Assembly: GCA_001643675.2 (NCBI GenBank)
Contig: LSRY02000014.1
Coordinates: 64,501-128,500 of the forward strand
Reading direction: 5' to 3'
Length of the DNA stretch: 64,000 nucleotides
Source of the DNA: Monocercomonoides exilis
Lineage: Eukaryota; Preaxostyla; Oxymonadida; Polymastigidae
Both the position numbers and the translations under genes were made by a program. The notes under the pieces were generated by a model. It was not told the DNA's origin, did no database searches, and was given only the letters and a program-made list of their open reading frames with translations. Of the stretch, positions 35,039 to 45,759 are shown piece by piece; positions within the stretch are counted from its first letter, which is position 1; every line of letters starts with the position of its first letter.

Positions 35039-36414
35039 TCATCTAAAAAGGTTTTCAAGCCTATCGGAAGCTCTGTAAACTGCTCCATAAGATGCACCTT
35101 CAGGAGCTTTTTTTGGCTCAATTTCGGATTGAGCCCATACTGGAGGTGAATCTGGAAGGTGTCTGAGAATATCTTCTTTATTCACTGGCCACATTCCGCT
35201 CACTCTCCATGATGCGATAATCGTCTCTGGATAGCTTGCTGCAGCTATTCCATTTTTCAGAACTTTCACAAAGGCTTCTCTTCTCGCAGATGCTGAAGTA
35301 ACCATGCCACAATCCTTTGATTTTGAAAAAACGCGCTTCATATTAGCAAAAATGAATTGATCGTTTGGCTGGAGAATGTGGGATGTATGAGATGGTAATT
35401 TTATCAAATCAATTAAGTTATCTCTGCATTCTTTCTTAATATCTTCCTGAAAATGGCCTACTCCTCCGTCCATAATAAGAGCTGCATGTCGAAAATTTTC
35501 TCCAATCTGATTCTTTTTTTTCAATATTTCCGGAAGAAAATATTTTCTAAATAATTCCAGAAATAGATTTGAAGTGAGATGTCCATTTGCAGTTGGTATA
35601 AAAATTTCAAGTGAGGTTGTAGCAAGTCTGTATTCGTTGGGAATTGTTTTTAATGGGATTAGAACTGGAGTAATATATCTGCAGCCATCCGCACTTGTCA
35701 TAAATACGATGGTAGTAGAAGATGGAAGAGATGGCTCAGCAATAAAAGATGAAGGAGTAGAAGAAGATGATGCTACCAAATCTTGCTCCGCGTCGGAAAA
35801 GGATGTTGATGTTTCGTCGATATTAAAAATCAATTGTGGCAGAGGTTTTATTTGCTGCATATACAAATCATAACAATTAAAAAATGGATTTAAAACCATT
35901 TTGCATGTGTGCGCCACACGTCCAATTGGTAAAGCTTTCGGCTTGACCAGTTCAATTTTTGGATGTCTGGTTAAAAATCTATCAATCCAATGTTTGTCCA
36001 CCTTTTTTGTATCTTCATCATCTTTTCGCTTCTTCAATAACAACTCGTTGGCCTAAATAAAAAAAATTGTTAAATAAAAATATAAAAACAATGCATTGAA
36101 ACCATTTGCTCAATAAATTTCTTTGTTGGATTTTTTCCATTGCGCACATCTTCCAATATTTGCTGTTCAAAATCATCCTCTTCTGAAATGGTAAAAAGAG
36201 TCGGTCTTCCGCACTTTCTTATTTTTCTACCTTCGTTTCTTGCTTTGAGAGCTCTTTGTAATGATCCCCGTGATATTAATTTACACTCCTCAATTTCTCG
36301 CTCAGAAAAGTTCAAAAAGTCATAGGCATATATTGCTTTGATAGTGTCGTCTTCCATTGAACGCATTTCACTTGTAGCCAACAGCCTGGCCAAAGAGGGT
36401 TTAACCTTCTCCAT
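35039..36414 (-). CDS. Pogo/Tigger-type transposase (DDE_1), two exons
   Basis: Exon 1 (36414-36103, 104 codons) and exon 2 (36052-35039) join in frame across a 50-nt GTTTCA...ATTTAG intron and encode 441 residues. The N-terminus has helix-turn-helix DNA-binding sequence with the basic GRKIRKCGRPTLF motif typical of pogo-like proteins. HWIDRFLTRHP follows, as in the CENP-B/pogo second DNA-binding domain. Catalytic blocks are FNIDETSTSF (first Asp), LIMDGGVGHF (second Asp) and HILQPNDQF (third Asp), then ASWRVSGMWPVN. No lesions are visible. It lies wholly inside the inverted repeats, so the element looks autonomous. Confidence 0.88.
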
Positions 36415-36452
36415 TATGATCAAAAAACTTTATTTAAAAATTTTGATCAAAG

Positions 36453-36500
36453 TGGCTCGGGTTTCATCCCTGGCTCGGGTTTCCACCCCGACTAATGGGG
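36453..36500 (-). repeat. Terminal inverted repeat, right
   Basis: Reverse complement of 34802-34849 apart from one base (ATGAAACCC in place of AGGAAACCC). Confidence 0.85.
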
Positions 36501-36509
36501 GTGCGATAA

Positions 36510-36574
36510 TGGTCTAGTGGTTGGTTGATGTCCGACCATTGTGCTAGGGTCTGGGTTCAATTCCCACTAGACCC
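36510..36574 (+). other. tRNA-like sequence with Pol III A- and B-box resemblance
   Basis: GGTTCAATTCC (36554-36564) is a good B box in a TGGG/CCCA stem. GGTCTAGTGG at 36511 resembles the A-box region of tRNA-Glu or tRNA-Gln genes and is exactly complementary to CCACTAGACC at 36564-36573. The 65-nt span is too short for a complete tRNA and the D and anticodon arms do not fold well, so this is more likely a tRNA-derived relic or SINE-like fragment than a working tRNA gene. Confidence 0.3.
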
Positions 36575-36606
36575 TATTTATTTTTTGCTAATTTTTTATT
36601 GAATTT

Positions 36607-37748
36607 TTGGTACCAGCTCTCTTGAATCTTACCCAAATATTTAATCGTTTGATGGAAGAAAAACAGAATTTATTGAAGATTTTTTGCGATAATGGAGAAA
36701 CCGTGCAATGGCTTCACGAAAATGTGATTAACACTATCAGAAGATGTCCAATAGCAACTTGTCGTTCATTAATAATTTTTATTACAGGAAGTGAAGGAAA
36801 ATGGTTCTTCAGATGCCGCAAATGCCGAAAAGAAGTCTCTTATAGAACAGGAACTCCGTTCTCTAAATCTAAGCTTTCAATATCAAATCTTATTCTGATC
36901 CTTCACTTCTTCTACCATCATCTCAATATTAAACAAACATCATCTCTAACTTCATGCGAAAGACACAGTGTTTCTAATTATTATTGTATTTGTCGGAAAA
37001 CATGTGCTCAGATGATTGGTGGAATTCAAACTCCCATAGGAGGTCCTGGCCGCATTGTGGAAATTGACAAAGCTGTTTGGAGAAGGCGAAAATACAAGAG
37101 AGGTTTTTATTCTTTTTCTATTTAAACTTAATTAAAAATTGAACTTTTTCGTTAGACTGTGCGAAGTTGCAAATATGGATTTTCAATGCTCAGAAACGCG
37201 GAGGAAAAGCATTTGTTTACCCAGTGGCAAACAGATCTGCTTCAGCATTAATTCTGTTAATAGGAAAATATATTCGTACAGGAACAGAAATTCACTCAGA
37301 TTAATGGAAAGGATATTCTTCTTTGAGTGAGAATGAATTCACACACAAGACTGTTAATCATTCCGAGCATTTAGAAAGTTTTTTGTTTTCTTTTTTTATT
37401 GTCTTTTTTCATGAAATGTTATTTCTCACTTATTCAGATCTAATTTCCTGTGCTTGCACAAACCATATAGAAGCATTGTGGTCTGCGCTTCGTAAGTTCA
37501 TACCTTCACATGGAGTGAGAATTAATAGAATGCAAGAATTTATCTATTCATTTTTGTTTTTCAGAAATCGAAAAGTTGATTTTTCCATTTTTGTGTCGAA
37601 TGTTATGAAATACACTAATGAAGAATACAAAGCTCTTGAGGATGAAGCTTTTGGTCCAGAAGAAGAGGAAGAAGAGGCTGGAGCTGAAATGCTACACGAA
37701 GAAGAATCTTCAGAATCAGATTATGAACTTGAAACAGATACATCATAA
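36607..37748 (+). pseudogene. Third Merlin-type transposase, with two introns and one nonsense codon
   Basis: Exon 1 ends 37102 (first ATG at 36652), exon 2 is 37156-37377 and exon 3 is 37438-37748. The introns are 53 and 60 nt, starting GTTTTT and ending GTTAG and TTCAG. Spliced, the protein lines up with the other two: FFRCRKCRKE, EIDKAVWRRRKYKR, a WKGY block and HIEALWSALRKFIPSHGVR, then an acidic tail. A TAA at 37302-37304 falls exactly where the neighbour at 34101 has Gln in SDQWKGY, so one C-to-T change explains it. The other two Merlin-type genes lack these introns. It is either a decaying domesticated copy or a dead element. Confidence 0.7.
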
Positions 37749-38039
37749 GATGGGGCTGGGGATGGAGCTGATGCCTCTGAATGGGAGGCTGATAAATAAA
37801 TACCGATTTTTCCACACATCATTCTTCTTAAAATAAAAAAACAACATGCTCTCTTTGATTATTTCTTTGTTTAATGAAGATTTGTGAGGTGGCTTATAAG
37901 AACCATTTGCCAAGTGTTGGGCATCCATTATTTTCTGACATGCCACATCAATTTTCTTTTAATCTGATTGTGAATTTTCAATGGAATCAAAAATTGAAAG
38001 CTGAATCGTTATTACGCATCCTTATTATGTTATGATTTC
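37749..38039. other. AT-rich flank of the third Merlin-type gene
   Basis: No gene. The motif GTGTTGGGCAT at about 37914 also occurs at 29052. Confidence 0.35.
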
Positions 38040-38300
38040 TAACAAATGTCTAAATTTTTTTGAAAAGTTCCATTTGTTTAATTTTCAAAAAAATAAAAAT
38101 TTTCATATTTCTATCAAATTTCTGATTTCACTCACGAAACCACACACAAGCAGATAAAATAACGTTGTTAAGGATCTATTTCAATGGCAGCAAAATTTGG
38201 TGAGTGGGAATGGAAATTTGTTAGAAATATGAAAATTTTTATTTTTTTAAAATTAAACAAATGGAACTTTACAAAAAAATTTAGACAAATTTATAATTTG
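38040..38300. repeat. Palindromic element with about 75-bp arms
   Basis: The sequence at about 38040-38125, including AAAAGTTCCATTTGTTTAAT, is repeated inverted at about 38215-38296 with roughly 90% identity, around a spacer of about 90 bp. A foldback MITE is likely. No coding content. Confidence 0.7.
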
Positions 38301-38699
38301 TTTTGGCATTTTTTTTGATAAAATGAAAATTTGAACGTAGCTTTTTAACTTCTTGGAAAATTCGGATTATTGTTGAGATTAAAAAGCTAAAAGGAAAGGT
38401 TAATAAAAAATCGTATTTGAACACTTTTTATATTTTTTGTTAACTGTGAATTATTTTAAAAAGGAAATTCAAACTTCGAAGTTGAAGGACTTGAGATTAT
38501 TTGTTTTCAATAATTTTTGATGGTCAGATGTCCAATTCAATTATTTGATAAAATGTGTTGTTGAAACTCAAACAAAACTGCAAAGATGAAAGTGTGAAAA
38601 AGATTCTTATCGTGTTCAAAATATTTTTTCCCCCGAAAATACACCATTTATCGGGTTGCTTTTTCTAAATATTAACTCTTTTTTGAACAAAAACTATTA
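38301..38699. other. AT-rich stretch
   Basis: No gene, repeat or RNA feature is supported. Confidence 0.4.
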
Positions 38700-38960
38700 T
38701 TTTTCAGAATTTTTCTGTCTTTTTATTACGTTTAATCTCACTTTTGTTTTGTTCTTCCAATTCTTTTGTTGCCTCTCTCACAAAATGCAACTCGTTTTCA
38801 ATGACTCCTGCCAAAAATATTTTTTTTCATAATCATTCTTTCAAAAACTTCCAAGGTGATTGATTTGCAAAACATGTCAGATTGTGATGTTCCTGATGAT
38901 TTTTTATTTATTTTTCTGTATCATTTTGATGAAATAAAAGTCTCTATTACTGATCAAAAA
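38700..38960 (-). pseudogene. Relic of the helical gene family
   Basis: The minus strand still reads VIENELHFVREATKELEE, aligned with VIVNELHFARESAKELEE of copy C, and has remnants of the QNLT...AYQSAW region upstream, with frameshifts and stops. Nothing further of the gene is preserved. Confidence 0.55.
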
Positions 38961-39925
38961 CAATAATCAAAATCAACAGAAAGTGTTTAAAAAGATTCAA
39001 ACAGTTCAATATGTAATTGTTTTCAATGAAGAAAAAGAAATTTCCATATCCTTTTCGGTTTCCTCGATTTCCTCCTTTCTCAACAAAACTGTTTTAAAAA
39101 ATAGAGAATAATGATAATAGGTTCTTTTTGGAAATGAATTGCTTTCCATTGTTGTGAAAGAACTGCAATTGGAAGTTTTGCGTGAAATGACTGAAATATC
39201 TTTTCTTTGTTAATTTTTCAATTAATCAATGTTTCAGTTCCATCTAATTGGTTTTAACAATAATTCTTAGAGTTAAAATGATGTTTATATTCTCTTATAT
39301 CCATTTATAATCTGGATTTTAATTCAACGTTATGCTGATTGCTTTTCATCCTTAAATGATAAACTTTTCAATGTTTATTCATAATAACACTTTTGCAGAC
39401 TTTAAGTCAGCGTGATATTATTTTTTTGTTTTTTTCATTTTTTTTATTTGTTTTGAGAAAAGTTGAAGAATTGTTATCTTTCGTTGTGAATTGAAATTTT
39501 TTCGAATTATCCATTTGTTCACGAGAATTGCTACAGAACTCTTTCACTTTGTTATTGAATCTCAAACGAAAGTGCATTTTTTTGTTTCTTTCTTTAAAGT
39601 TCAAACTATTCATCGGACTTTTTCTTTATCGGGACATTAAATTTGTTTTTTTTTTAATACAAAACGTTCAATATCACTTGTTAGCCCTCATCATTTTGAT
39701 GAGCGGGGTTTCATAATAAGAACATAACGAAACATGCTATTTTCTCGGTTTTTGTTCATTATTGGCTGAGATATTACGATTTTTTCTTATTATTTAAGTG
39801 TCTTTCTAAACTCTGCGAAGCTTATTATTAATATTTGAAATAAAAACTCTGAAACATCACAAGTCATCAAATCATTTGTTTGAAACAAAAAAAAATAATA
39901 ATAATAAGTTTGATTTTCAAAATAT
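38961..39925. other. AT-rich stretch without a gene
   Basis: Homopolymer-rich DNA with short shadow frames only. No structure could be assigned. Confidence 0.4.
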
Positions 39926-40790
39926 ACATATATTGCATAAAATTCCGGACAAGATCGATTTCACAATAACCGCAAGAGGAATGATGCTGACAATTTTCCT
40001 CAAAATATATCTCATCAATACAAACTCATTTGATATACAAAACCATACCTCTGTGACCTGACAAATAACTTGAAGCCTCGTCTGTCACAAAAATATATAT
40101 ATATATATAAAATATATAAAAAAATTATTTTTTTAACATTAATATACAATAAACTTTTGCTATAACTTCTAAAGACTTTTCAAAGCAAATTGGAAAAGAT
40201 TTGTTGATTGCATCTGTAATATCTTGTCGATTTTTCTCTTTTGTCAGTGACCGTCAGTGACTGTCAATGACAAATTGCGACAAAAATATTCCTCGACTGA
40301 CATTTCGTGTCAAAAAAAATAAATATTGGGAACCTGATCATTTTATTTTAATTTTTATTTTTTCAAAATAATAAGAATTATTTCATGAAGATTATCAAAT
40401 TAATTATTGTAGTAATTAAGTATTATGAAATCGTTATAAATAACCCTTTTTGACAAGTCATAAATATCTTGTCAGTCATTTTGTCATTGTTACAATTTTC
40501 TTTTGTCATGTCACAGAGGTATATACAAAACTTACAAAATAGCTTCATTTGTGCTCAGAATAAAGCATTTTAAAAACTTCGGAAAAACTCAATATTTTAT
40601 TTCTCCGAGAATTAAATAACAATTTTTTTCTGAGCATAAACGAGGAAGTTTTGAAAGTTTTGTATATCAAATGAGTTTGTATTGATGATATATATTTTAA
40701 GGAAAATTATCAGTATCATTCCTCTTGCAGTTATTGTGAAATCGATCTTGTACGGCATTTTGTGCGATGTCCATTGTTTATGTAATATCT
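39926..40790. repeat. Palindromic element interrupted by a second element
   Basis: The left arm, 39926-40043 (containing CAAGATCGATTTCACAATAA), is repeated inverted at about 40661-40775. The left arm is cut at 40043 by the 480-bp element 40044-40523 and resumes at 40532. Without the insertion it would be a foldback element of about 370 bp. Confidence 0.7.
40044..40523. mobile_element. Non-autonomous hAT-like element (MITE) with 8-bp target duplication
   Basis: Ends are CATACCTCTGTGACCTGAC on the left and, inverted, TATACCTCTGTGACATGAC on the right. It is flanked by the direct repeat TACAAAAC at 40036-40043 and 40524-40531. Eight-bp duplications and short imperfect terminal repeats suit hAT. 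Inside are many GTCA motifs (GTCAGTGACCGTCAGTGACT near 40245), a plausible subterminal binding array, and an AT dinucleotide run near 40092-40112. No coding capacity. Confidence 0.7.
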
Positions 40791-40859
40791 GTACATAGAA
40801 TCGTTTAATGTTAATTTATTGATAATATTATGGTATTATCAAACATTTTGAAACTGTCA

Positions 40860-40945
40860 TTAATTACGATTTTTGGCTCAACTTGATAATCTTGTCAGTC
40901 ATTTTGTCATTGTTTCATTTTTCTTTTGTTACAATGCAGAGGTCT
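40860..40945. repeat. Degenerate end related to the hAT-like MITE
   Basis: Repeats the right end of the MITE at 40460-40520, including CTTGTCAGTCATTTTGTCAT, and ends with GCAGAGGT in place of ACAGAGGT. No matching left end was found, so it is a solo or eroded end. Confidence 0.5.
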
Positions 40946-41044
40946 TCTCCCTTTCATTATTCGTAAAGTGTTATTAAACTTTAATACTTGGACTTTTTGT
41001 TTGATCATCACTGTTGATATTGATTTGTTTTCTCAAAGATCAAG

Positions 41045-41365
41045 TTGAAGAGGGGAAAAGAAAAATGCCAGCTGAAATGGTTTCCATGGATTGCATCATT
41101 AATGAATGTAGACTCGAGGGAATGGAGCGAATACTCATTGACGGAAAAGTCAGACTTTAGGATGTTACAAACTTTTATGAATTTTCGGGGGAAAAAAACA
41201 TTTAAACAATTTGTGACAGAGGTGAAAAGCAACAGGTTTGTTGTCAAAATGGGAAGGCCATCATTGCTGCACAAGGAAATAAAGGAAATTGTTTTGGACA
41301 TGATAAAAATTGAAGCAAAGTGTGGAACAAACTTGACAGTGAATAAAACAAAAGAAATAGTGTAG
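41045..41365 (+). pseudogene. N-terminal relic of a pogo-like transposase
   Basis: A 106-codon frame, ending at the position where the pogo-like gene at 36414 has its first exon boundary. The segment FVVKMGRPSLLHKEIKEIVL parallels the CGRPTLF...DDFEQQILEDV segment of that protein. The second exon with the catalytic domain is missing. The frame reaches a stop immediately at GTGTAG. Confidence 0.4.
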
Positions 41366-41699
41366 AAAATATATTTATATTTTATATCTTTGATTCTGTT
41401 TAAATAGAAAATGCAATTGAAGACTAAGAATTTGAGATAATTGATGATTCTTCACCAAAATATTTATCTAAATTTAATGCATGTTCCTTCTTGTGATATT
41501 AATTTGAATTGAAATTATAAAATAAAAAAAACTTTGGATTCAAAACGTCTTGAAGCATCTTTTCATTACGTTTTGAACCTTTGTTATGAAATGTTTTATG
41601 AATTTAATTCAAAATTCAAACACCGATGAGAGCTGATCTCTAATGAAGGTGAATCATCATTGAGATTACCAAATAACTTCAAGAAAGTTATTGATTCAT

Positions 41700-41945
41700 T
41701 TTTCGATTCACCTTAAGTATTTTGTCTTCGTCAATTGAAAGAGCGAAATGCGACAATTGTGGATGCTGTTGCAAGAGATATGGTATATCAGCTATGAATA
41801 CATATCGATTACACCTATCAATGACTCCATCTTTATAGAACATCACTGAATATCTAATCATGATAACCCCTAAGAGTATCAGCAATTTCCTCATGATCTC
41901 TATATGGGTGATTATTTTTGAAATCATAAATTTTTTCGGGGGTGT
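41700..41945 (+). repeat. Dispersed repeat, copy 1
   Basis: Shares ATATGGTATATCAGCTATG and the flanking ATCGATTA, CTATCAAT and TGGGTGATTATTTTTGAAAT segments, in order, with the minus strand of 56290-56600. Weak relic reading frames with EIWYISY are visible in both, so the repeat may derive from a gene or element of unknown type. Confidence 0.5.
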
Positions 41946-43087
41946 TTTTTTTTTGAAAACATTTTCAATAAAACAATCTCAAACAAACAAAAATTATCTA
42001 TTTGTAATATAAACATTTATTTCTTTTCTTTGAAATCACTCATTGAAAGTTGGTCCAAATTTCTTTCTGGCATGGATCATTTTAACCATAATAAAGTTTG
42101 TGAAATGGTGGAAACAGAATTTATATTTTTTTGATATCTCTTGAATTATGTGCTGAAATTTCTCATGCAATACGTTCATTAATATCCAATTTTGCAAGTG
42201 TGTACTTATTATTCACTATTTCATTTTATTCAAAAAAATATAAAACTTTTAATTTTGATTGGCTTTTTTTCACAAATATGATTTTTAATTCCATCAAAAA
42301 CGAGAGAATAGATTTAACGTTGTATAAAATTTGCTTTTTTCCATCATTCAAATGTTTATTTCAACTATTTGGAAGCTCATTTCACACTTCATTATATCAC
42401 TGATTTCAAGAAATTATATGTATTGCCTCATTTTCCATATCATCAATTCACTTGTTTTATTATTATTTTCACCAGAAACCAAAACTGTTTTAAATTTTGT
42501 GACATTATATATCAATAATTAATAAAATTTTATTTTATTGAGATTTCTGTTAATTCACAATTTTATTCTTCTCATTATCTATTCCTTTTCATTCATTTGA
42601 TTATCAAAAATATTTGAGTAAAATTTGATGAAATCAACTGAAAGAAAAAGCTGAAATTGAGAGATATAATGCAAACGTTAAAGCTATTGAAATGTTAATC
42701 ACATGATTTGCATTTGATGAAAATGAAGTTTCTAAAAGGATGAAAATGTTTGAGTTTGTTTCGAATGATGTATTTGTTTTGCTTTTTTATTAATTTAATT
42801 AAAAAGAGAGAAAATGATCATTTGTTAGTATTATCTTTCATTGAAGGCAGATATAAAAAAGCATTAATCTTCATTATTATTATTTTTTAATAATATGCAC
42901 ATAAGAATCATTTGGTGATACAGAAAATTCACTGTTTTAAAAGATTGCTTTCTAAATTAAAACAATCTTAAGTCAACTATTTTTTTCTACACATATTGAA
43001 GAACGTCAACATTTCGAAAAGAGAAGAATCGGATTATTTTTCAAAAGGAAGATCAAAACAGTTGTCAGCAATATCTTCTGAAGAGCA
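41946..43087. other. AT-rich stretch without a gene
   Basis: Short shadow frames only. No RNA or element could be assigned. Confidence 0.4.
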
Positions 43088-45463
43088 TCAATCACCTGCT
43101 CCCTTATCTGGTTTATTTATGAAAAGTTGCATAGACAACGAATCCCTCAAATCTGCAATCAGCTCTTCACGAGAAGACAACCACGCTATTGTATCCACAT
43201 GATTCAACTTGGATGAAGTTGTTGGACACAAATACTCCCCTCGAACAAGTGTTGAATCTGAATCAATCGTCGAAGTGGTTGAGGTGGATGAAATAGAGGG
43301 AGATGGTGTTCTCTTCATTATCTCTTCCTCCTCCTCCTTTTCCAATGCCCATTCAGGAATCTTGTCTGAATCTCTCCCCAAAATATATTCCGTTGAACAA
43401 CTCTCACTCAGCAAATGTTCTGATGATTCTGAATGTCCCAAACTTTTCGCACACACCCTCTTCTTAAACCTCTCATCATTCTTCTTCTCTGCCTCCCTTT
43501 CTGATCTCCTCCATTGCTCCTCGGGAGACATCTCCATCGTCACCATCTCAAATGCCTTCGGATCTTTTCTGATGTTGTCATTCACGATCTCTCTCAGATC
43601 TTCTGCTTCATTTTTAACCTTCTTCCATCGAGCAATGAATTTTATTGATACAATAAGAACAATCAATAATATAACTACAAGGATAATTACAATAATTGGC
43701 CACAATGTTCTTTCTTTCTTTCCTCCTTCAGCAATTCTTTCATTTCCATTTCCCTTTGTTTCGCTCACATTCTTCAGAACAAATGATTGAGTTGATGAAG
43801 AAGACTCTGCGTTTCCAAACAAAATGCACACGCTTACTTCTGTTTCATCTCCACAACTGTTGATGAGATCCTTTTCCACGCTTCCTTCTGCTTCTCTTTC
43901 GGATAAAAACCCATTTGAATCAAAATCATAATGTTCATTCTCTATCTCTTCTCCCTTCCTCTTCACAATTGAAAATGATAGATTGCATGGAACAAGAAGC
44001 ATCGCTTTGAATGTCAGTTTCATTCTATTTGCCTCTTCATTTGCTTCCACACTCTCCAATACAGGTATGAAGAATGATGAATCTCTCTCTGAAATAATCC
44101 CTTCAAAACTGCACCCTTCATTTAACATCCAAAGTGAAGAATTATCCTTCCATCCATCACCTCCTTTCAAATTCATCACATTCAATGTCCCTGAGTCTGA
44201 ACAAATGACATTTCTTCTCAGTGATGGATATCCTTCAATTGATGGATTGTTATCTACAAATTCAACTTTCTCAATATTTTCATTTCCTCCACAAACAGAA
44301 AGACCTCCATCAGAGCAGTTCACAAAACTCGTATCCCTCATCACCCCTGAGCTCTCCTTCACCTCAACAACTGATCCATTCCATTTGCACACATCCGCTT
44401 CCTCATTCAATTCCTTTTTTCTTTCTTCCTTTCCATCAAACAAGCATTGCTTCATCTAAATATTTTTGCACATCAAAAGAGACATCATCTTCACTTTCTT
44501 TCTTTTTGATGAACACACACCAAACGAACTGTTCGAAAACTCCACATTTCCTTCTATCGTTTCAACATCAATTACACCTGCACTCTCATCCACACATGTG
44601 ATGTTCTCAAACGAAGACGACAAAATTGAAATAGAGAATTCACTTTCTTCTCTGTTCTTCATTTCTTCATTTTTTCCATTCGCCCTTCTTATCCATCCAT
44701 TATCCATTCTCGAATTCCCAGCTCCACTGATCTTCATACAGTCTTTTCTTCCCTCAATATTTCTGAGCGTCAATCCACTCACTTCAGTATCCTCTTCCAT
44801 AATCATGGCTGCTTCACTCAAAAATGAAAGCCACATAACACTCACATTCCTGATTTCACATTTCACTCTTTCCACAAATATCAGAATGAATGGCACTTCC
44901 ACCATTTCCTTCTCAGCTGAGCTTTCTCCCTCAAATGAACACATGCTTATCGATGTCTTTCCTGAACTTATCTTCATGAATGATGAATGTTCAGTTGGAA
45001 GTGGAGTTGATGTTGATTCCACTTCTTCAAAAGCAAATCGAATCCATCGCACATACAGCTACCCAGTCGTTTCCACAATCATTTCTTTGCTGCAATTCAT
45101 CCTCTCTTTCACAACCACTCGACTCTTTTCTTCATGCATCCCGCTCACTGTGAGTGTGCTTTATCCCACTTCCTCATCAATCACAGATACCTCATCGACA
45201 AACATCTGACTGAAGAAATCGTTTGGAAGATGCTTCAGCCCAAGCCCAATTGTTGTCCATGGAAGTGAAGAATTCACATGCTGCTGCTGATTATTGTTTC
45301 CTCTTTTTCGTTCTTTGTTCAAGAGCCTGATTGTGCATGATTTGAATTTTTCAAAAACAGGAAAATAAGAAGAAATAAGTTTGATATTCGCTGAAATCAA
45401 AAACGAGAAAAAAAAATACAAATAAATGAGAACTCTCAAAATTATGTGAATGTCGACATTCAC
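43088..45463 (-). pseudogene. Type I surface protein of a beta-helix family, broken by three in-frame stops
   Basis: One frame runs from 45463 to the final TGA at 43088 without any indel, but contains TAA at 45163-45161, TAG at 45061-45059 and TAG at 44458-44456. The ectodomain has recurring short beta-type units with Cys and Ser-Asn (SFVNCSDGGLSVCGG, NVEFSNSSFGVCSS), as in parallel beta-helix surface proteins. One membrane helix (IIVIILVVILLIVLIVSIKF) is followed by a charged cytoplasmic tail with EMVTMEMSPEEQWRRSEREA. I recall similar tails in large oxymonad families, which should be checked. A TTTCAG near 45391 could be a 3' splice site, so the 5' end may be missing. It ends close to the MITE at 45480. 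Confidence 0.65.
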
Positions 45464-45479
45464 TAAAAAAAGACTAATA

Positions 45480-45740
45480 AATCAAACTTTTGTTTTGAAA
45501 CAAAAAATGATTCCAACAGAAAGTTTATCCTGGGAGGCTGATTCTGGCCCCAAAGCCTGCAAGGGATTGTGCTGGACCGGTCACAGCACAATCCCAGGAT
45601 GGAATCAGCCTAGCCACTTCATTGCATCAATGCAAAAAAGCAGTACCCCAAAATTATGTCAAAAACATAATAATTAGAGCTTGAGCAATAAACATTCCTG
45701 TTGGAAAAATATTTTTTGTTTTCAAAACAAAAGTTTGATT
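45480..45740. mobile_element. Hairpin-forming MITE-like element
   Basis: Terminal inverted repeats of about 40 bp: AATCAAACTTTTGTTTTGAA at the left and its reverse complement, with small gaps, at 45700-45740. Inside, GGCTGATTC pairs with GAATCAGCC, and within that GGGATTGTGCTG pairs perfectly with CAGCACAATCCC around GACCGGTCA. The core is much richer in G+C than its surroundings. No target duplication is clear. It could also be a structured RNA gene, though the outer repeats favour a mobile element. Confidence 0.65.
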
Positions 45741-45759
45741 CATCAAAAAAAGTGAAAAA

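Larger units (their letters stand above)
34802..36500 (-). mobile_element. Pogo-like (Tc1/mariner superfamily) element
   Basis: Bounded by 48-bp inverted repeats with one mismatch, beginning CCCCATTAGTCGGGGTGGAA. Each repeat contains the motif GAAACCCGAGCCA twice, a likely transposase-binding site. It encodes one spliced transposase. A clean TA target duplication could not be placed because the outermost bases differ between the two ends. Confidence 0.8.

Noticed and set aside
36510-36574. A functional tRNA gene
   Set aside because: Too short, with a mismatch at the acceptor end and no proper D or anticodon arm.
261-45463. Reassignment of TAA/TAG to glutamine
   Set aside because: CDK, MMPL, GDI, DOT1 and both intact transposases end at TAA, TAG or TGA right after conserved C-termini, and none has an internal TAR. 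DOT1's 3' flank is full of TAR codons. Pseudogene decay is simpler, although it is kept as a test.
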